This document shows positions 21,067-28,907 of a stretch of 35,223 bases of DNA, piece by piece. This stretch comes from an uncultured Oscillibacter sp. Lineage in GTDB: Bacteria; Bacillota; Clostridia; Oscillospirales; Oscillospiraceae. Below the pieces are notes generated by a model. That model saw nothing but the letters and a program-made list of their open reading frames with translations. It ran no database searches and had not been told where the DNA came from. A program made the position numbers and the translations under genes. Each line of letters opens with the position of its first letter. Within the stretch, counting starts at the first letter, position 1. Where the stretch lies: the NCBI GenBank assembly GCA_910583695.1, contig CAJTZL010000027.1:1-35223 (forward strand), read 5' to 3'.

Positions 21067-21576
21067 TTACCGAGCCTCCAGGCGATCCGGAATCCCCAGA
21101 TTTTTCCCCAGCAGATTGGCCAGGGGCACGCCCAGGAGAAAACACGCTGCCAGCTCCCCCAGCCCCACGGTCAGGGCGCTGAGGCCGTAAGCGGGCCAGA
21201 AGGCCCCGCCCTCCTGAACGGTGAACCAGGCGATTTCCGCCCCTACGATGACCGCGTTGCAGACGACGGGGGGCAGAGCCGCCAGGTACAAATTGGGCAT
21301 CCTCCGGCTCCAGAGGGCTGCCAAAAGCGTGGCCAGGGTGCCGAAGATCCAGTCCAGCATGATGGGGGAGCCCAGCAGGTTCGCCAGGAAGCAGCCCACC
21401 GCCAGACCGGGGATGGCCTCCGGGAACAGGAAGGGCAGAAGCGTCATGGCCTCCGCCACGCGGAACTGGACGCCCATGTATTGGGGAATGGGCAAGAGCA
21501 GGGTGGCCGCCGCGTAGACGGCGGCGATGAGACCGGCCAGGGCTAGTCTCCGGGTGTGGAAACGGGTGTTGGACAT
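21067..21576 (-). CDS. queT: QueT family ECF-transporter substrate-binding (S) component
   Basis: 169 aa integral membrane protein with five or six hydrophobic segments, taking up a queuosine precursor (preQ0/preQ1 or related) with the shared ECF energising module, which is not in this window. Seen: LALAGLIAAVYAAATLLLP, VQFRVAEAMTLLPFLFPEAIPG, and SPIMLDWIFGTLATLLAAL, all typical of QueT. GGAGG precedes the ATG by 8 nt. A structured leader lies upstream, see the separate entry. Confidence 0.9.
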   Translation of the reverse strand: MSNTRFHTRRLALAGLIAAVYAAATLLLPIPQYMGVQFRVAEAMTLLPFLFPEAIPGLAVGCFLANLLGSPIMLDWIFGTLATLLAALWSRRMPNLYLAALPPVVCNAVIVGAEIAWFTVQEGGAFWPAYGLSALTVGLGELAACFLLGVPLANLLGKNLGIPDRLEAR

Positions 21577-21640
21577 GATGAAATTCCTCCATTTTTTTAG
21601 TCCGCCTCACAGGGCCGGCAGGGTGATGGCACCTGCCGCG
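21577..21640 (-). promoter_or_regulatory. structured queT leader, candidate preQ1 riboswitch
   Basis: The promoter TTGCCC-17-TATACT (21668-21673, 21645-21650, minus strand) puts the start near 21638. The 62-nt leader has a stable hairpin GGCAGG...CCTGCC, then GCGGACTAAAAAAATGGAGG, an A-rich tract abutting the ribosome site. Known: queT genes are commonly under preQ1 riboswitches, with class III confined to Ruminococcaceae-like bacteria. I could not match a full consensus by eye, so the class is left open. Confidence 0.4.
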
Positions 21641-21709
21641 GAAGAGTATACCACAGACGGGCGGAAAGGGCAAGGGGGAAAATTTCCGGTCAAATTGCGT
21701 CAAAAACCC

Positions 21710-21763
21710 TTGACGAACGCCGGGGGCTGCCCTATACTATTAAAGTTGCCTGTTTGCGCAAAC
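21710..21763 (+). promoter_or_regulatory. promoter and operator of the LacI-type regulator gene
   Basis: TTGACG (21710-21715), 17-bp spacer, TATACT (21733-21738), followed by the perfect 12-bp palindrome GTTTGCGCAAAC (21752-21763), with the CpG centre typical of LacI-family operators. A degenerate copy GTTACGCAAAG (21774-21784) touches the ribosome site. Autorepression is the simplest reading. Confidence 0.7.
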
Positions 21764-21794
21764 GACATTTTCTGTTACGCAAAGGATTCCGCCT

Positions 21795-22793
21795 ATGAAA
21801 GTCACCATCAGCGACGTGGCCCGGCTGGCCGGGGTTTCCACCGCCACCGTTTCCCACACCATCAACAGCACCCGCTACGTCTCCGAAGAGACCAAGGCGC
21901 GGGTTTATCAGGCCATCCGCCAGCTGGGCTACACCCCCGACGCCTCCGCCCGGAGCTTCCGCACGGGGAAGAAGCAAACCATCGGCTTCATCGTCCCCGA
22001 TATCTCCAACAAGTTCTTCGGCACTATCATCGAGTCGGCGGAAAACCACCTCTCCGCCCAGGGCTATCACCTCATCATCGCCAACACCAAGGAGAACATG
22101 GAGCGGGAGGAGACGAACCTCCGCCTCCTCACCGCCGGGCTGGTGGACGGGCTCCTGGTTGCCAGCACCATGGACAGCTTCGCCCGGCTGGAGAGTCTGC
22201 TTCCCGCCGGGTTCCCGGTGGTGCTGGTGGACCGGACCTTCGGCAGTCAGAAGTACTCCTCCGTCTCCGTCTCCAACTTCCAGCCCATCTACCGCAGCGT
22301 CTGCCGTCTGGCGGGGCGGGGAAAGCGGCGCATCGGCATTGTGGGCGGCCTGCCCCGGCTGTCCACCACCAAGGAGCGGATCGCCGCCTATCGGGCGGCT
22401 ATGGCGGACTGCGGCCTGCCCCAGGAGGAGGAGCTGGTGGTGTGCGGGGACTCCATGGAAAACAGCGCCCCGCCCTGCCTGGACCGGCTTCTGGAGCGGG
22501 GCTGCGACGCCATCCTGGTCTGCCAGGGCCTCATGGCCTCCGTCACCATCGCCTATCTCCGGGGGAAGAACATCCGGCCCCGGCGGGATCTGGAGCTGGT
22601 GAGCTTTGTGGACTACGACACCCGGGCCTATGAGTTTTACTACGATCAGGTGGACCGCATCATCCAGCCGGTGGAGGAGCTGGGGAAAATCGCCGGGGAG
22701 CAGATTCTCCTCCGGCTGGAAAAGCCCGACGCGCCGGTGGTGGAACGGGTGCTGACCTCGGAGTACCGCCCCTGCGGGGAGGAAGGCGCCTAG
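21795..22793 (+). CDS. LacI-family transcriptional regulator
   Basis: 332 aa, standard length. Seen: N-terminal helix-turn-helix TISDVARLAGVSTATVSHTIN (cited by its first half; residues 4-24), hinge helix region around 48-58, and a periplasmic-binding-protein-like sensor domain (about 60-330) beginning QTIGFIVPDISNKFFG. No sugar-utilisation genes lie beside it, so the effector is unknown. An operator palindrome sits just downstream of its own promoter. AAAGGA precedes the ATG by 8 nt. Confidence 0.93.
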   Translation: MKVTISDVARLAGVSTATVSHTINSTRYVSEETKARVYQAIRQLGYTPDASARSFRTGKKQTIGFIVPDISNKFFGTIIESAENHLSAQGYHLIIANTKENMEREETNLRLLTAGLVDGLLVASTMDSFARLESLLPAGFPVVLVDRTFGSQKYSSVSVSNFQPIYRSVCRLAGRGKRRIGIVGGLPRLSTTKERIAAYRAAMADCGLPQEEELVVCGDSMENSAPPCLDRLLERGCDAILVCQGLMASVTIAYLRGKNIRPRRDLELVSFVDYDTRAYEFYYDQVDRIIQPVEELGKIAGEQILLRLEKPDAPVVERVLTSEYRPCGEEGA

Positions 22794-22811
22794 AACGCGC
22801 TTTTTGCGAGG

Positions 22812-22845
22812 AAAACGCTGGAAGCATTGGCTTCCAGCGTTTTTA
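22812..22845. terminator. intrinsic terminator after the LacI-type gene
   Basis: 14-bp stem AAAACGCTGGAAGC/GCTTCCAGCGTTTT, 4-nt loop, T-rich tail; also serves the convergent XRE gene. Confidence 0.88.
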
Positions 22846-22856
22846 TATCCCCACGG

Positions 22857-23066
22857 TCACGGTTCCTCATCCCGGACATACCGCATGATATCCCCCACTT
22901 CGCAGTCCAGTATCCTGCAAAACATCTCAATGGTGTGGGTGCTGACACTTTCGTTTCTCTTGAGCCTGGTGATCTGCGCGGGGCTGACGCTGTATTTTTT
23001 GATCAGGGCATATTGGGATATCCCCTTTTCTTTCATGACCCTCCATAAACCATCGTAAGAAATCAT
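22857..23066 (-). CDS. small XRE/Cro-CI helix-turn-helix regulator
   Basis: 69 aa, a single helix-turn-helix domain starting MISYDGLWRVMKEKG, with YALIKKYSVSPAQITRLK as helices 2-3 and a C-terminal ILDCEVGDIMRYV. Related to YozG-type repressors. I prefer the ATG at 23066; a TTG three codons upstream has its ribosome site too close. It is divergent from a membrane protein gene, with inverted repeats across the shared promoter region, and likely represses both. Confidence 0.85.
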   Translation of the reverse strand: MISYDGLWRVMKEKGISQYALIKKYSVSPAQITRLKRNESVSTHTIEMFCRILDCEVGDIMRYVRDEEP

Positions 23067-23068
23067 AG

Positions 23069-23141
23069 CATTCAAGCCTCACCTTCTGCTTGAATGTTAT
23101 AAGAAAATGATATATAATGAGATTAACCAATATCGGTTAAT
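23069..23141. promoter_or_regulatory. promoter with two inverted-repeat operators between XRE gene and membrane protein gene
   Basis: CATTCAAGC (23069-23077) and GCTTGAATG (23088-23096) form a perfect 9-bp inverted repeat. Its right arm contains the -35 TTGAAT (23090-23095) of a promoter with 17-bp spacer and TATAAT (23113-23118) for the membrane protein. ATTAACC (23122-23128) and GGTTAAT (23135-23141) form a second perfect repeat just downstream of the start site. Confidence 0.7.
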
Positions 23142-23166
23142 ACTATTCAAAACTGGAGGAAATGAA

Positions 23167-24780
23167 ATGGGAGGACTGCTGATTTTGATCGGGGCCGCCG
23201 GTTTTATTGGCTGTATCATTTGGCTGATTGTGTGTATCCGAAACTGGGATTCGAAAATCCCACCCATCATCGGGGCGCTGTTGTGCCTGGTGATGGCTGC
23301 GGGCGGGCTGATGTGGAGGGCGGAAACAGAACCGCCGGGAGAGCCGAAGCCGGCCGGCGAACGTTCAGAGCCAGAGGGAACCGGGGAGGCCGCGCCGGTG
23401 AAGGAGGAGGATGCCGTTGCGTGCCTGACCCATGAAATCCCCTTCTTTGGCATGGAGTTTGACTGCCCCGTGGCCTTCGCCACGGAGGGGAAATCCAACG
23501 TGGTTGCGGAGGATGAAGTACACTATTCTATCGGTACCGAAGACAGCGCTATCGCACTTATGTGTTCACGGATATCCTCTCTGAGCAGGACCGAGGAACT
23601 CTTTCGTCTGGCGGGAAAAGATCCCGCTGTTCTGTATGAAAATTTCGAAACGCTGGATCTGGCTGACGAAATTACCCGTTGGAGTGAGACGTATCGGACC
23701 TTTGATTTGCTGGACAGCTTTTCCTCTCCTGAGAGTTGTGGCTTTTTCTATGTCGCGACAGACGATTCCTTTGGGGAACCCTATACGGAGATGGGATACA
23801 GATATAAAAACTATGGCGGCTTTGTGGATGATGGCGGCGTTATAAATATCGTCCTGTTCATCTTTGTGCCAGAGGATACGGACCGGGAGGACTTCTTTAC
23901 CCTCTGTGAAACCGTCACCAATTCCATACGCTTTTCCGAAGCAAAGGCAGGGGGCGGCGCGTCTCAGGACGCGGCCGGGGACCCTGTTCCAGATAACGCG
24001 TATGAAGAAATCTGCTGGGAAACGATGCAGCTGTTTTGGGAGGAGGCCCCTCTTGTCCGAAATGGCGGTTCTCCGGACGCCCTGACGCGGCTGCTTGGCG
24101 GGAACAAGGACCTGCTCAGCCGTTTGCGGAATCCGGACGGCATTTTGGACAATTCCAGCGGCTTTACCAGTGAGTGGAGCTTTCAAGAGTGCTGGGTAAG
24201 CGACACGGATCCCAGCACCTATTACGCGGGCATCAACGAAACCCGCAAATATGATCTGCAGGGATTGGAACCCCGCGCGTTTGCCCATACCTTTACGCTG
24301 TCGAAGCCCAGCTCGGGGGACCACTATATCTCAGCGATTGAGAGCGACGACAGGGGGACCGCCGACGTCAGTTATGAGGTGCTTCCGGCATACGATGGAC
24401 CCATTCCGGAGGAAGCGGGGGAACTGCCCCTTGATCCCGACGTGTATCGCCAGCACTACACCCACCTCAACGCCCCGGAGCTGCAGCCTACTTATGGGAC
24501 AAATTCTAAGATAGATTCGACCGTGTTTAATACGATCATTGCCTTCATCAAAGGGGCCGACCTGCTATGGGCTGATGGAGAATTTACAAAGGCCACTATG
24601 GAAAAAAAGTATGGCTATTATGACTACGAAATGAACTTCGAGCCGATTATCACCTCTTATGACAATGCCCGCCGAATCTTTGAAAATACGTTTCCCGAGT
24701 ATAAAGATACCCCGATGTATGAATATGTGTACAACCTATGGTTATGGGGGCCTTTATGGGACTCCGCCCGCCTGGGCTGA
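23167..24780 (+). CDS. membrane-anchored protein with large external domain, function unknown
   Basis: 537 aa. Seen: two adjacent N-terminal membrane spans (about 2-24 and 31-48), a Glu/Pro-rich linker (about 53-80), then an external region of about 450 residues with no recognised motif except aromatic-rich blocks such as YKNYGGFVDDGG and YEYVYNLWLWGPLW near the end. GGAGGA is 7 nt before the ATG at 23167, which I prefer to an upstream in-frame ATG at 23107 lying inside the -10 box. Base composition is less GC-biased than the neighbours, suggesting faster evolution or acquisition. Divergent from, and probably controlled by, the XRE protein. Confidence 0.75.
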   Translation: MGGLLILIGAAGFIGCIIWLIVCIRNWDSKIPPIIGALLCLVMAAGGLMWRAETEPPGEPKPAGERSEPEGTGEAAPVKEEDAVACLTHEIPFFGMEFDCPVAFATEGKSNVVAEDEVHYSIGTEDSAIALMCSRISSLSRTEELFRLAGKDPAVLYENFETLDLADEITRWSETYRTFDLLDSFSSPESCGFFYVATDDSFGEPYTEMGYRYKNYGGFVDDGGVINIVLFIFVPEDTDREDFFTLCETVTNSIRFSEAKAGGGASQDAAGDPVPDNAYEEICWETMQLFWEEAPLVRNGGSPDALTRLLGGNKDLLSRLRNPDGILDNSSGFTSEWSFQECWVSDTDPSTYYAGINETRKYDLQGLEPRAFAHTFTLSKPSSGDHYISAIESDDRGTADVSYEVLPAYDGPIPEEAGELPLDPDVYRQHYTHLNAPELQPTYGTNSKIDSTVFNTIIAFIKGADLLWADGEFTKATMEKKYGYYDYEMNFEPIITSYDNARRIFENTFPEYKDTPMYEYVYNLWLWGPLWDSARLG

Positions 24781-24811
24781 GGGAACCTCCGCGTCCCGGG
24801 ACGCTTTCCGC

Positions 24812-24844
24812 AAAAAAGGGCGGAGCCGTTCGGCTCCGCCCTTT
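24812..24844. terminator. intrinsic terminator for rubredoxin operon and the convergent membrane protein gene
   Basis: 14-bp stem AAAGGGCGGAGCCG/CGGCTCCGCCCTTT with TT loop; T6 on the minus strand. Confidence 0.85.
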
Positions 24845-24853
24845 GCGATGCGC

Positions 24854-25009
24854 TTATTCCTTTTCAAACACGTCCTTGCCCAGCTCGCAGGTGGGGCAGA
24901 CCCAGCTCTCGGGGACCTGCTCCCAGGGGGTGCCGGGGGCCACGCCGTTGTCGGGATCGCCAACAGCGGGGTCATAGACGTACCCGCAGGGGCATACGTA
25001 CTTATCCAT
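24854..25009 (-). CDS. rubredoxin with an altered first metal-binding motif
   Basis: 51 aa one-iron electron carrier. Seen: MDKYVCPCGYVYDPAVGDPD, then GVAPGTPWEQVPESWVCPTC and LGKDVFEKE, the full rubredoxin layout. The first cysteine pair is C6-P-C8 instead of the usual CxxC, one residue short, and the second motif is CPTCE rather than CPxCG. It lies 20 nt after the reverse rubrerythrin stop, with GGGAGG upstream, so both are on one mRNA; rubredoxin is the natural electron donor to rubrerythrin. The altered spacing is read directly from the sequence. Confidence 0.88.
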   Translation of the reverse strand: MDKYVCPCGYVYDPAVGDPDNGVAPGTPWEQVPESWVCPTCELGKDVFEKE

Positions 25010-25029
25010 AATCGTATGTCCTCCCGCTC

Positions 25030-25596
25030 TTACTTGAAGAACCGCTCCAGCAGGCCCTTGAAAGCCTTGCCGTGACGGGCCTCATCCCGGGCCATCTCAT
25101 GGACGGTGTCGTGGATGGCGTCCAGGTTGTACTGCTTGGCCAGCTTCGCCAGGGCGAACTTGCCGGCGGTGGCGCCGTTTTCGGCCTCCACCCGCATCTC
25201 CAGGTTCTTCTTGGTGCTGGTGGTCACCACGTCGCCCAGGAGCTCCGCAAACTTGGCGGCGTGCTCGGCCTCCTCATAGGCGGCCTTCTCCCAGTACAGG
25301 CCGATCTCGGGATAGCCCTCCCGGTGAGCCACACGGGCCATGGCCAGATACATGCCCACCTCGGTGCACTCGCCGGTGAAGTTGGCGTTCAGCCCGTCGA
25401 TGATTTCCTTCTGAACCTCGGCGGGAACGTCCGCGCCGAAGGTCTTGCCCACGCCCACCACATGCTCGGCGGCCCAGGTCATATCCGCGCCCTGCTCCTT
25501 GAACTTCGCGCCGGGAACGCCGCACTGGGGGCACTTCTCCGGGGCGGTGTCTCCCTCATGCACATAACCGCAGACAGGGCAAACCCACTTTTTCAT
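25030..25596 (-). CDS. reverse rubrerythrin (N-terminal rubredoxin domain, C-terminal diiron domain)
   Basis: 188 aa peroxide-reducing protein of anaerobes. Seen: rubredoxin-like domain at 1-36 with CPVCGYVHEGDTAPEKCPQCG (Cys6, 9 and 22, 25 region), then a four-helix ferritin-like domain with GECTEVGMYLAMARVA, YEEAEHAAKF, RVEAENGATAG and MARDEARHGKAF supplying the diiron ligands. The domain order is inverted relative to classical rubrerythrin, as in clostridial RevRbr. Defends against H2O2 and O2 using electrons from NADH via rubredoxin. An extended -10 TGTTATACT lies upstream; no PerR box was found. Confidence 0.93.
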   Translation of the reverse strand: MKKWVCPVCGYVHEGDTAPEKCPQCGVPGAKFKEQGADMTWAAEHVVGVGKTFGADVPAEVQKEIIDGLNANFTGECTEVGMYLAMARVAHREGYPEIGLYWEKAAYEEAEHAAKFAELLGDVVTTSTKKNLEMRVEAENGATAGKFALAKLAKQYNLDAIHDTVHEMARDEARHGKAFKGLLERFFK

Positions 25597-25747
25597 AATC
25601 GTATTCCTCCTTAAAATGTAAGACCTCCTGGTCCTGTTCAGTTCGTGGTCTGAGTATAACAGGTTCCGGGGAAGACTGCTAGTTGCAAATGCGACAAAAC
25701 AAAAATTTGATTGAAATTTACGGTTTATTTAAATTTAAGGACGGCAG

Positions 25748-25779
25748 AAAAATTGACGGGCGGAAGCCCGTCAATTTTT
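25748..25779 (-). terminator. intrinsic terminator of the hydrogenase gene
   Basis: 14-bp stem AAAAATTGACGGGC/GCCCGTCAATTTTT, GGAA loop, T5 on the minus strand, 26 nt after the hydrogenase stop. Confidence 0.88.
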
Positions 25780-25804
25780 ACCATGCCTTCCGCCCTCCGG
25801 CGGC

Positions 25805-27346
25805 TCAGTCGTGGTGATTGATCTCGTATTTCTGCTCCACTTCCTCCAGCCGGTCCAGATAGGGGCTCTCGGTGCAGCTCATGGAGGGGGCCTCGTTCTT
25901 GAACTTCTCCACGGTCATCATGCTGTCCCGCACGGGGCGGATGGTGCCCGCGCCGGCCACGCACCCGCCGGGGCAGCCCATGCCCTCCAGCAGATAGCCG
26001 TCCCGCTTGCCCGCCTTGGCCATGGCCAGCATTTTCCGGCAGTTTTTCAGCCCGTCGCCGTACTCAATCTTAATCTGCCGCTCCGGGTCAATGTGCCGGA
26101 TGGCCTCCACCACGGCGGCGGCCACGCCTCCGCCCACGGCGAAGCCCCGGCCCATGCCGGTGCCCTCCTCCATCTCGTCCTCCGGGTTGGCCCGGAGCTT
26201 GGTGAAGTCGATGTCCGCCGCGTCGAAGATGCCCAGCATCTCCTCGAAGGTCAGCACGAAGTCCACGTCGGAGCGGATGGTCCGGCGGTTGGCCTCCAGC
26301 TTCTTGGCGGAGCAGGGACCGATGAAGACCACCTTGGCGTCCGGGTGGTCCTTCTTCACCATCCGGGCGGTGATGACCATTGGGGTCAGGGCCATGGAGA
26401 TATAGTCGGAGAACTCGGGATAGAGCTTCTTGGCCATGACGCTCCAGGCGGGGCAGCAGCTGGTGCCCATCCAGGGCTGCTTGGCGGGGACCTCCTCCAG
26501 GAAGTCGTGGGCCTCCTCCACGGTGCACAGGTCCGCGCCGATGGCCACCTCCACCACGTCGTAGAAGCCCAGCACCTTCATGGCGGCGTGGAGCTTGGCG
26601 GGGGTTGCATCCTTGCCGAACTGGCCCACGAAAGCCGGGGCCACGCAGGCCACCACCTTTTCGTTGTTCTGCAGGGCCTGGCAGACCTGATAGATCTGGC
26701 TCTTGTCGGCAATAGCGCCGAAGGGGCAGTTCACCAGGCACATGCCGCAGGAAACGCACTTGTCGTAATTGATTTGCGCCCGGCCCAGCTCGTCGGACTC
26801 AATGGCGTCCATGCCGCAGGCGGCGGCGCAGGGCCGCTCGATTTTGCTGATGGCCCGGTAGGGGCACTGGTTGAAGCATTTGCCGCATTTGATGCATTTG
26901 TCCTGGTCAATGTGGCAGTGCTTGTCCTTGTCCCGGTAAATGGCGTCCTTGGGGCAGACGTTCATGCAGGGGTGGGAGATGCAGCCCTGGCAGTTGTCGG
27001 TGATGCGCAGCTGCTTGGGGGGGCAGGCGTTGCAGGCGAAGGGGATAATGTTCACCAGGGGGTTCTGGAAGTGCTTCTGGGACTTCTCCGCCCATTGGAG
27101 ATCCTCGCTGACGGGGGTGGTCTCCCCGGCGAAGCGGATGTTCAGGCCCAGGGCCAGCCGGACCCGCTCCTGGACAATGGCCCGCTCCAGGAAGACGTCG
27201 TGGCGGTGCCGGGCCACGTCGCCCTGAATCATTTTCAGGGGAATCTGGTCCAGCAGGCGGGGGTCTCCGCCCTCCAGGGCCAGCTTGGCCACCTCCTTGA
27301 ATACCGTGCGGCGGATGTCGTCCACCGCGCTGTGCACACCTCTCAT
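25805..27346 (-). CDS. monomeric [FeFe] hydrogenase, group B-like
   Basis: 513 aa. Seen: an N-terminal helical region of about 100 residues, a ferredoxin-like part at about 105-215 with at least three 4Fe-4S motifs (CQGCISHPCMNVCP, CIKCGKCFNQCP, CVSCGMCLVNCP), then the H-cluster domain with L1 TSCCPAW (295-301), L2 GPCSAKKLE (343-351) and L3 EGMGCPGGC (454-462). L2 begins GPC rather than MPC and L1 has Ala for Gly, as in the group B enzymes of Clostridia. The proton-transfer cysteine of TSCCP is kept, so catalysis is plausible. It lacks partner subunits nearby, so the electron donor is probably ferredoxin. AGGAGGAG is 7 nt before the ATG. Confidence 0.9.
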   Translation of the reverse strand: MRGVHSAVDDIRRTVFKEVAKLALEGGDPRLLDQIPLKMIQGDVARHRHDVFLERAIVQERVRLALGLNIRFAGETTPVSEDLQWAEKSQKHFQNPLVNIIPFACNACPPKQLRITDNCQGCISHPCMNVCPKDAIYRDKDKHCHIDQDKCIKCGKCFNQCPYRAISKIERPCAAACGMDAIESDELGRAQINYDKCVSCGMCLVNCPFGAIADKSQIYQVCQALQNNEKVVACVAPAFVGQFGKDATPAKLHAAMKVLGFYDVVEVAIGADLCTVEEAHDFLEEVPAKQPWMGTSCCPAWSVMAKKLYPEFSDYISMALTPMVITARMVKKDHPDAKVVFIGPCSAKKLEANRRTIRSDVDFVLTFEEMLGIFDAADIDFTKLRANPEDEMEEGTGMGRGFAVGGGVAAAVVEAIRHIDPERQIKIEYGDGLKNCRKMLAMAKAGKRDGYLLEGMGCPGGCVAGAGTIRPVRDSMMTVEKFKNEAPSMSCTESPYLDRLEEVEQKYEINHHD

Positions 27347-27423
27347 AACAGTCTCCTCCTATTTTTCAGGCGGCGTGCCCCGCCTGTTCTTTGTGAAACA
27401 AGTAACCATGTCGTGTCAAGCCT

Positions 27424-27452
27424 ATTATAGCGAAGGTCCCGGTATAATGCAA
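27424..27452 (-). promoter_or_regulatory. promoter of the hydrogenase gene
   Basis: Minus strand TTGCAT (27447-27452), 17-bp spacer, TATAAT (27424-27429). Confidence 0.65.
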
Positions 27453-27488
27453 GAGGTTCTTCGTGGCAGGAAACCCGGGACGCGGCGC

Positions 27489-27523
27489 AAAAAAATCCGG
27501 CGGACGGGAGGGCCCGCCGCCGG
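27489..27523 (-). terminator. orphan minus-strand intrinsic terminator
   Basis: Stem CCGGCGGCGGG/CCCGTCCGCCGG (one bulged base, 11 pairs) followed by TTTTTTT on the minus strand. It lies upstream of the hydrogenase promoter and downstream of nothing annotated on that strand, so it implies a short transcript from about 27620 or an insulating stop. Confidence 0.6.
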
Positions 27524-27770
27524 CTGCAAAGAGGGAAAAGAAACAGAAAGAGAGGAAATCGTGTCTCCTCCGCAGAGGATGGTGATAGCATACCCGGGAA
27601 ATTTGAAATCAATCTGGATTTTTTATAAATAAACTGTGAACCTTGCGGAAAAATCATTCAGACTGCTTTCAGGCCGGGGCCGTAAAATTGACAAATCCGG
27701 GTTCCATGGGATATAATCGGAAGGAAATTTCCCGGCGGCCTGCCGCCGGCTTCAAACAGGAGGACGCTTC

Positions 27771-28895
27771 ATGACCTGGAAAGAGAGACGGACCGTCACC
27801 ATACTGCTGAGCATCGCCGGGACGCTGTTTCTGGCCCTGCTCATTGTCTTCGGCATGATCTACCGGGAGGGACGGGAGGAGGCCCTGGCGGGAGCGGATG
27901 CCGCCGCCGGATTCTCCGCCGCCGGCGCTCCGGCGGACGCCGGGGCCTACAGCGCCCTGCGCTGCTACAACGGGTCCGCAACCCTCTCCTTCGCCCTGGA
28001 CGAGAACGGGGAGTGGATCTGGGCCGACGGGCCGGACTTCCCGCTGAACGGGGAGACGGTGACGGCCATTCTGGACACCCTGACGGCCTTGAAATTCCAG
28101 CAGGTTCTGCCCGCCGGGGAAAGCATGGCGGAATACGGCCTGGACACGCCCTCCGCCACCCTCACCGCCGCCGCCGGGACGGAGGAGCAGACCCTGGCCT
28201 TCGGCAAAACCACCACCGACGGGGACAGCTACTACATGATGATGAACGGGGACGAGTCCACGGTCTACATCGTGGCCGACACCCTGGTGAAGCTGATGCA
28301 GACCCCCATTTACGACATGTGCGCCCTGCCGGAGCTGCCGGATCTCAGCGAGGGAAACCTCCGGGCCATCACCATCCAGGGGCCCGTCCCTGAGGACGAA
28401 TCCCCGGAGGAGGACGACGGGGCGGAAGAGGGCCCCGAGGAGCCGGCGGAGGAGCCGGATCGGCCCACGGTCACACTGAACGCCCGGCGCTCCGGCGGGG
28501 AGGACCAGCCCGCTCTGTGGTTTGAGGGCAGCGACAACGTCACCGCCAGCTCCCTGCTGCAGGACCTGCTGTACGATTTGAAAACCCTGGCCATGGCCAA
28601 GTGCGTGGACTACTTTCCCAGCCAGGAGGCGGCGGAAATCTGCGGCTTTGAAAGCGCCGCCGCCATTTTGAAGGTGGAATACGCCGCAGGCGGGACGGAC
28701 CAGACCTTCACCCTCACCGTGGGGGCCCGGATGCCCGACGAGTCCGGGCGCTACGTCCGGCTGGAGGAGGACGGGGCCATCTACGCCCTGGCCACCGACG
28801 GCGTGGACGCGCTGATGACCATTTCCGTGGCCGGGATGCGGGGCGTGACCCAGGAGCCCGCCCCGGCGGAGGGCCAGGACGGGGCCCAGGAGTAA
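27771..28895 (+). CDS. DUF4340 domain-containing membrane protein
   Basis: 374 aa. Seen: one N-terminal membrane span at about 9-31 (VTILLSIAGTLFLALLIVFG), then an extracytoplasmic DUF4340-type domain with repeated pattern elements such as WIWADGPDFPLNGETVTAILDTL and LAFGKTTTDGDSYYMM, an acidic low-complexity patch (about 205-225) and an acidic tail. In other bacteria DUF4340 proteins accompany ABC-type surface or gliding exporters, but here the neighbours are a response regulator (12 nt downstream) and a histidine kinase, so it may belong to their signalling (inference). Confidence 0.85.
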   Translation: MTWKERRTVTILLSIAGTLFLALLIVFGMIYREGREEALAGADAAAGFSAAGAPADAGAYSALRCYNGSATLSFALDENGEWIWADGPDFPLNGETVTAILDTLTALKFQQVLPAGESMAEYGLDTPSATLTAAAGTEEQTLAFGKTTTDGDSYYMMMNGDESTVYIVADTLVKLMQTPIYDMCALPELPDLSEGNLRAITIQGPVPEDESPEEDDGAEEGPEEPAEEPDRPTVTLNARRSGGEDQPALWFEGSDNVTASSLLQDLLYDLKTLAMAKCVDYFPSQEAAEICGFESAAAILKVEYAAGGTDQTFTLTVGARMPDESGRYVRLEEDGAIYALATDGVDALMTISVAGMRGVTQEPAPAEGQDGAQE

Positions 28896-28907
28896 GGAGG
28901 TGCGCCC

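Larger units (their letters stand above)
27347..27770. other. 424-bp divergent intergenic region, hydrogenase/DUF4340
   Basis: Contains the hydrogenase promoter, a minus-strand terminator not belonging to any gene (27489-27523), an AT-rich stretch (27598-27660), and the plus-strand promoter TTGACA (27688-27693), 18-bp spacer, TATAAT (27712-27717) for the DUF4340 gene. No protein gene is supported. Confidence 0.6.

Noticed and set aside
21577..21640. Class I preQ1 riboswitch in the queT leader
   Set aside because: The A-rich tail does not follow the first stem directly as that class requires; kept only as a candidate of unspecified class.
27385..27410. TTGTGAAACAA-like sequence near the hydrogenase promoter as a Rex operator
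   Set aside because: Only one half matches the TTGTNA..TNACAA consensus; the second half is missing.
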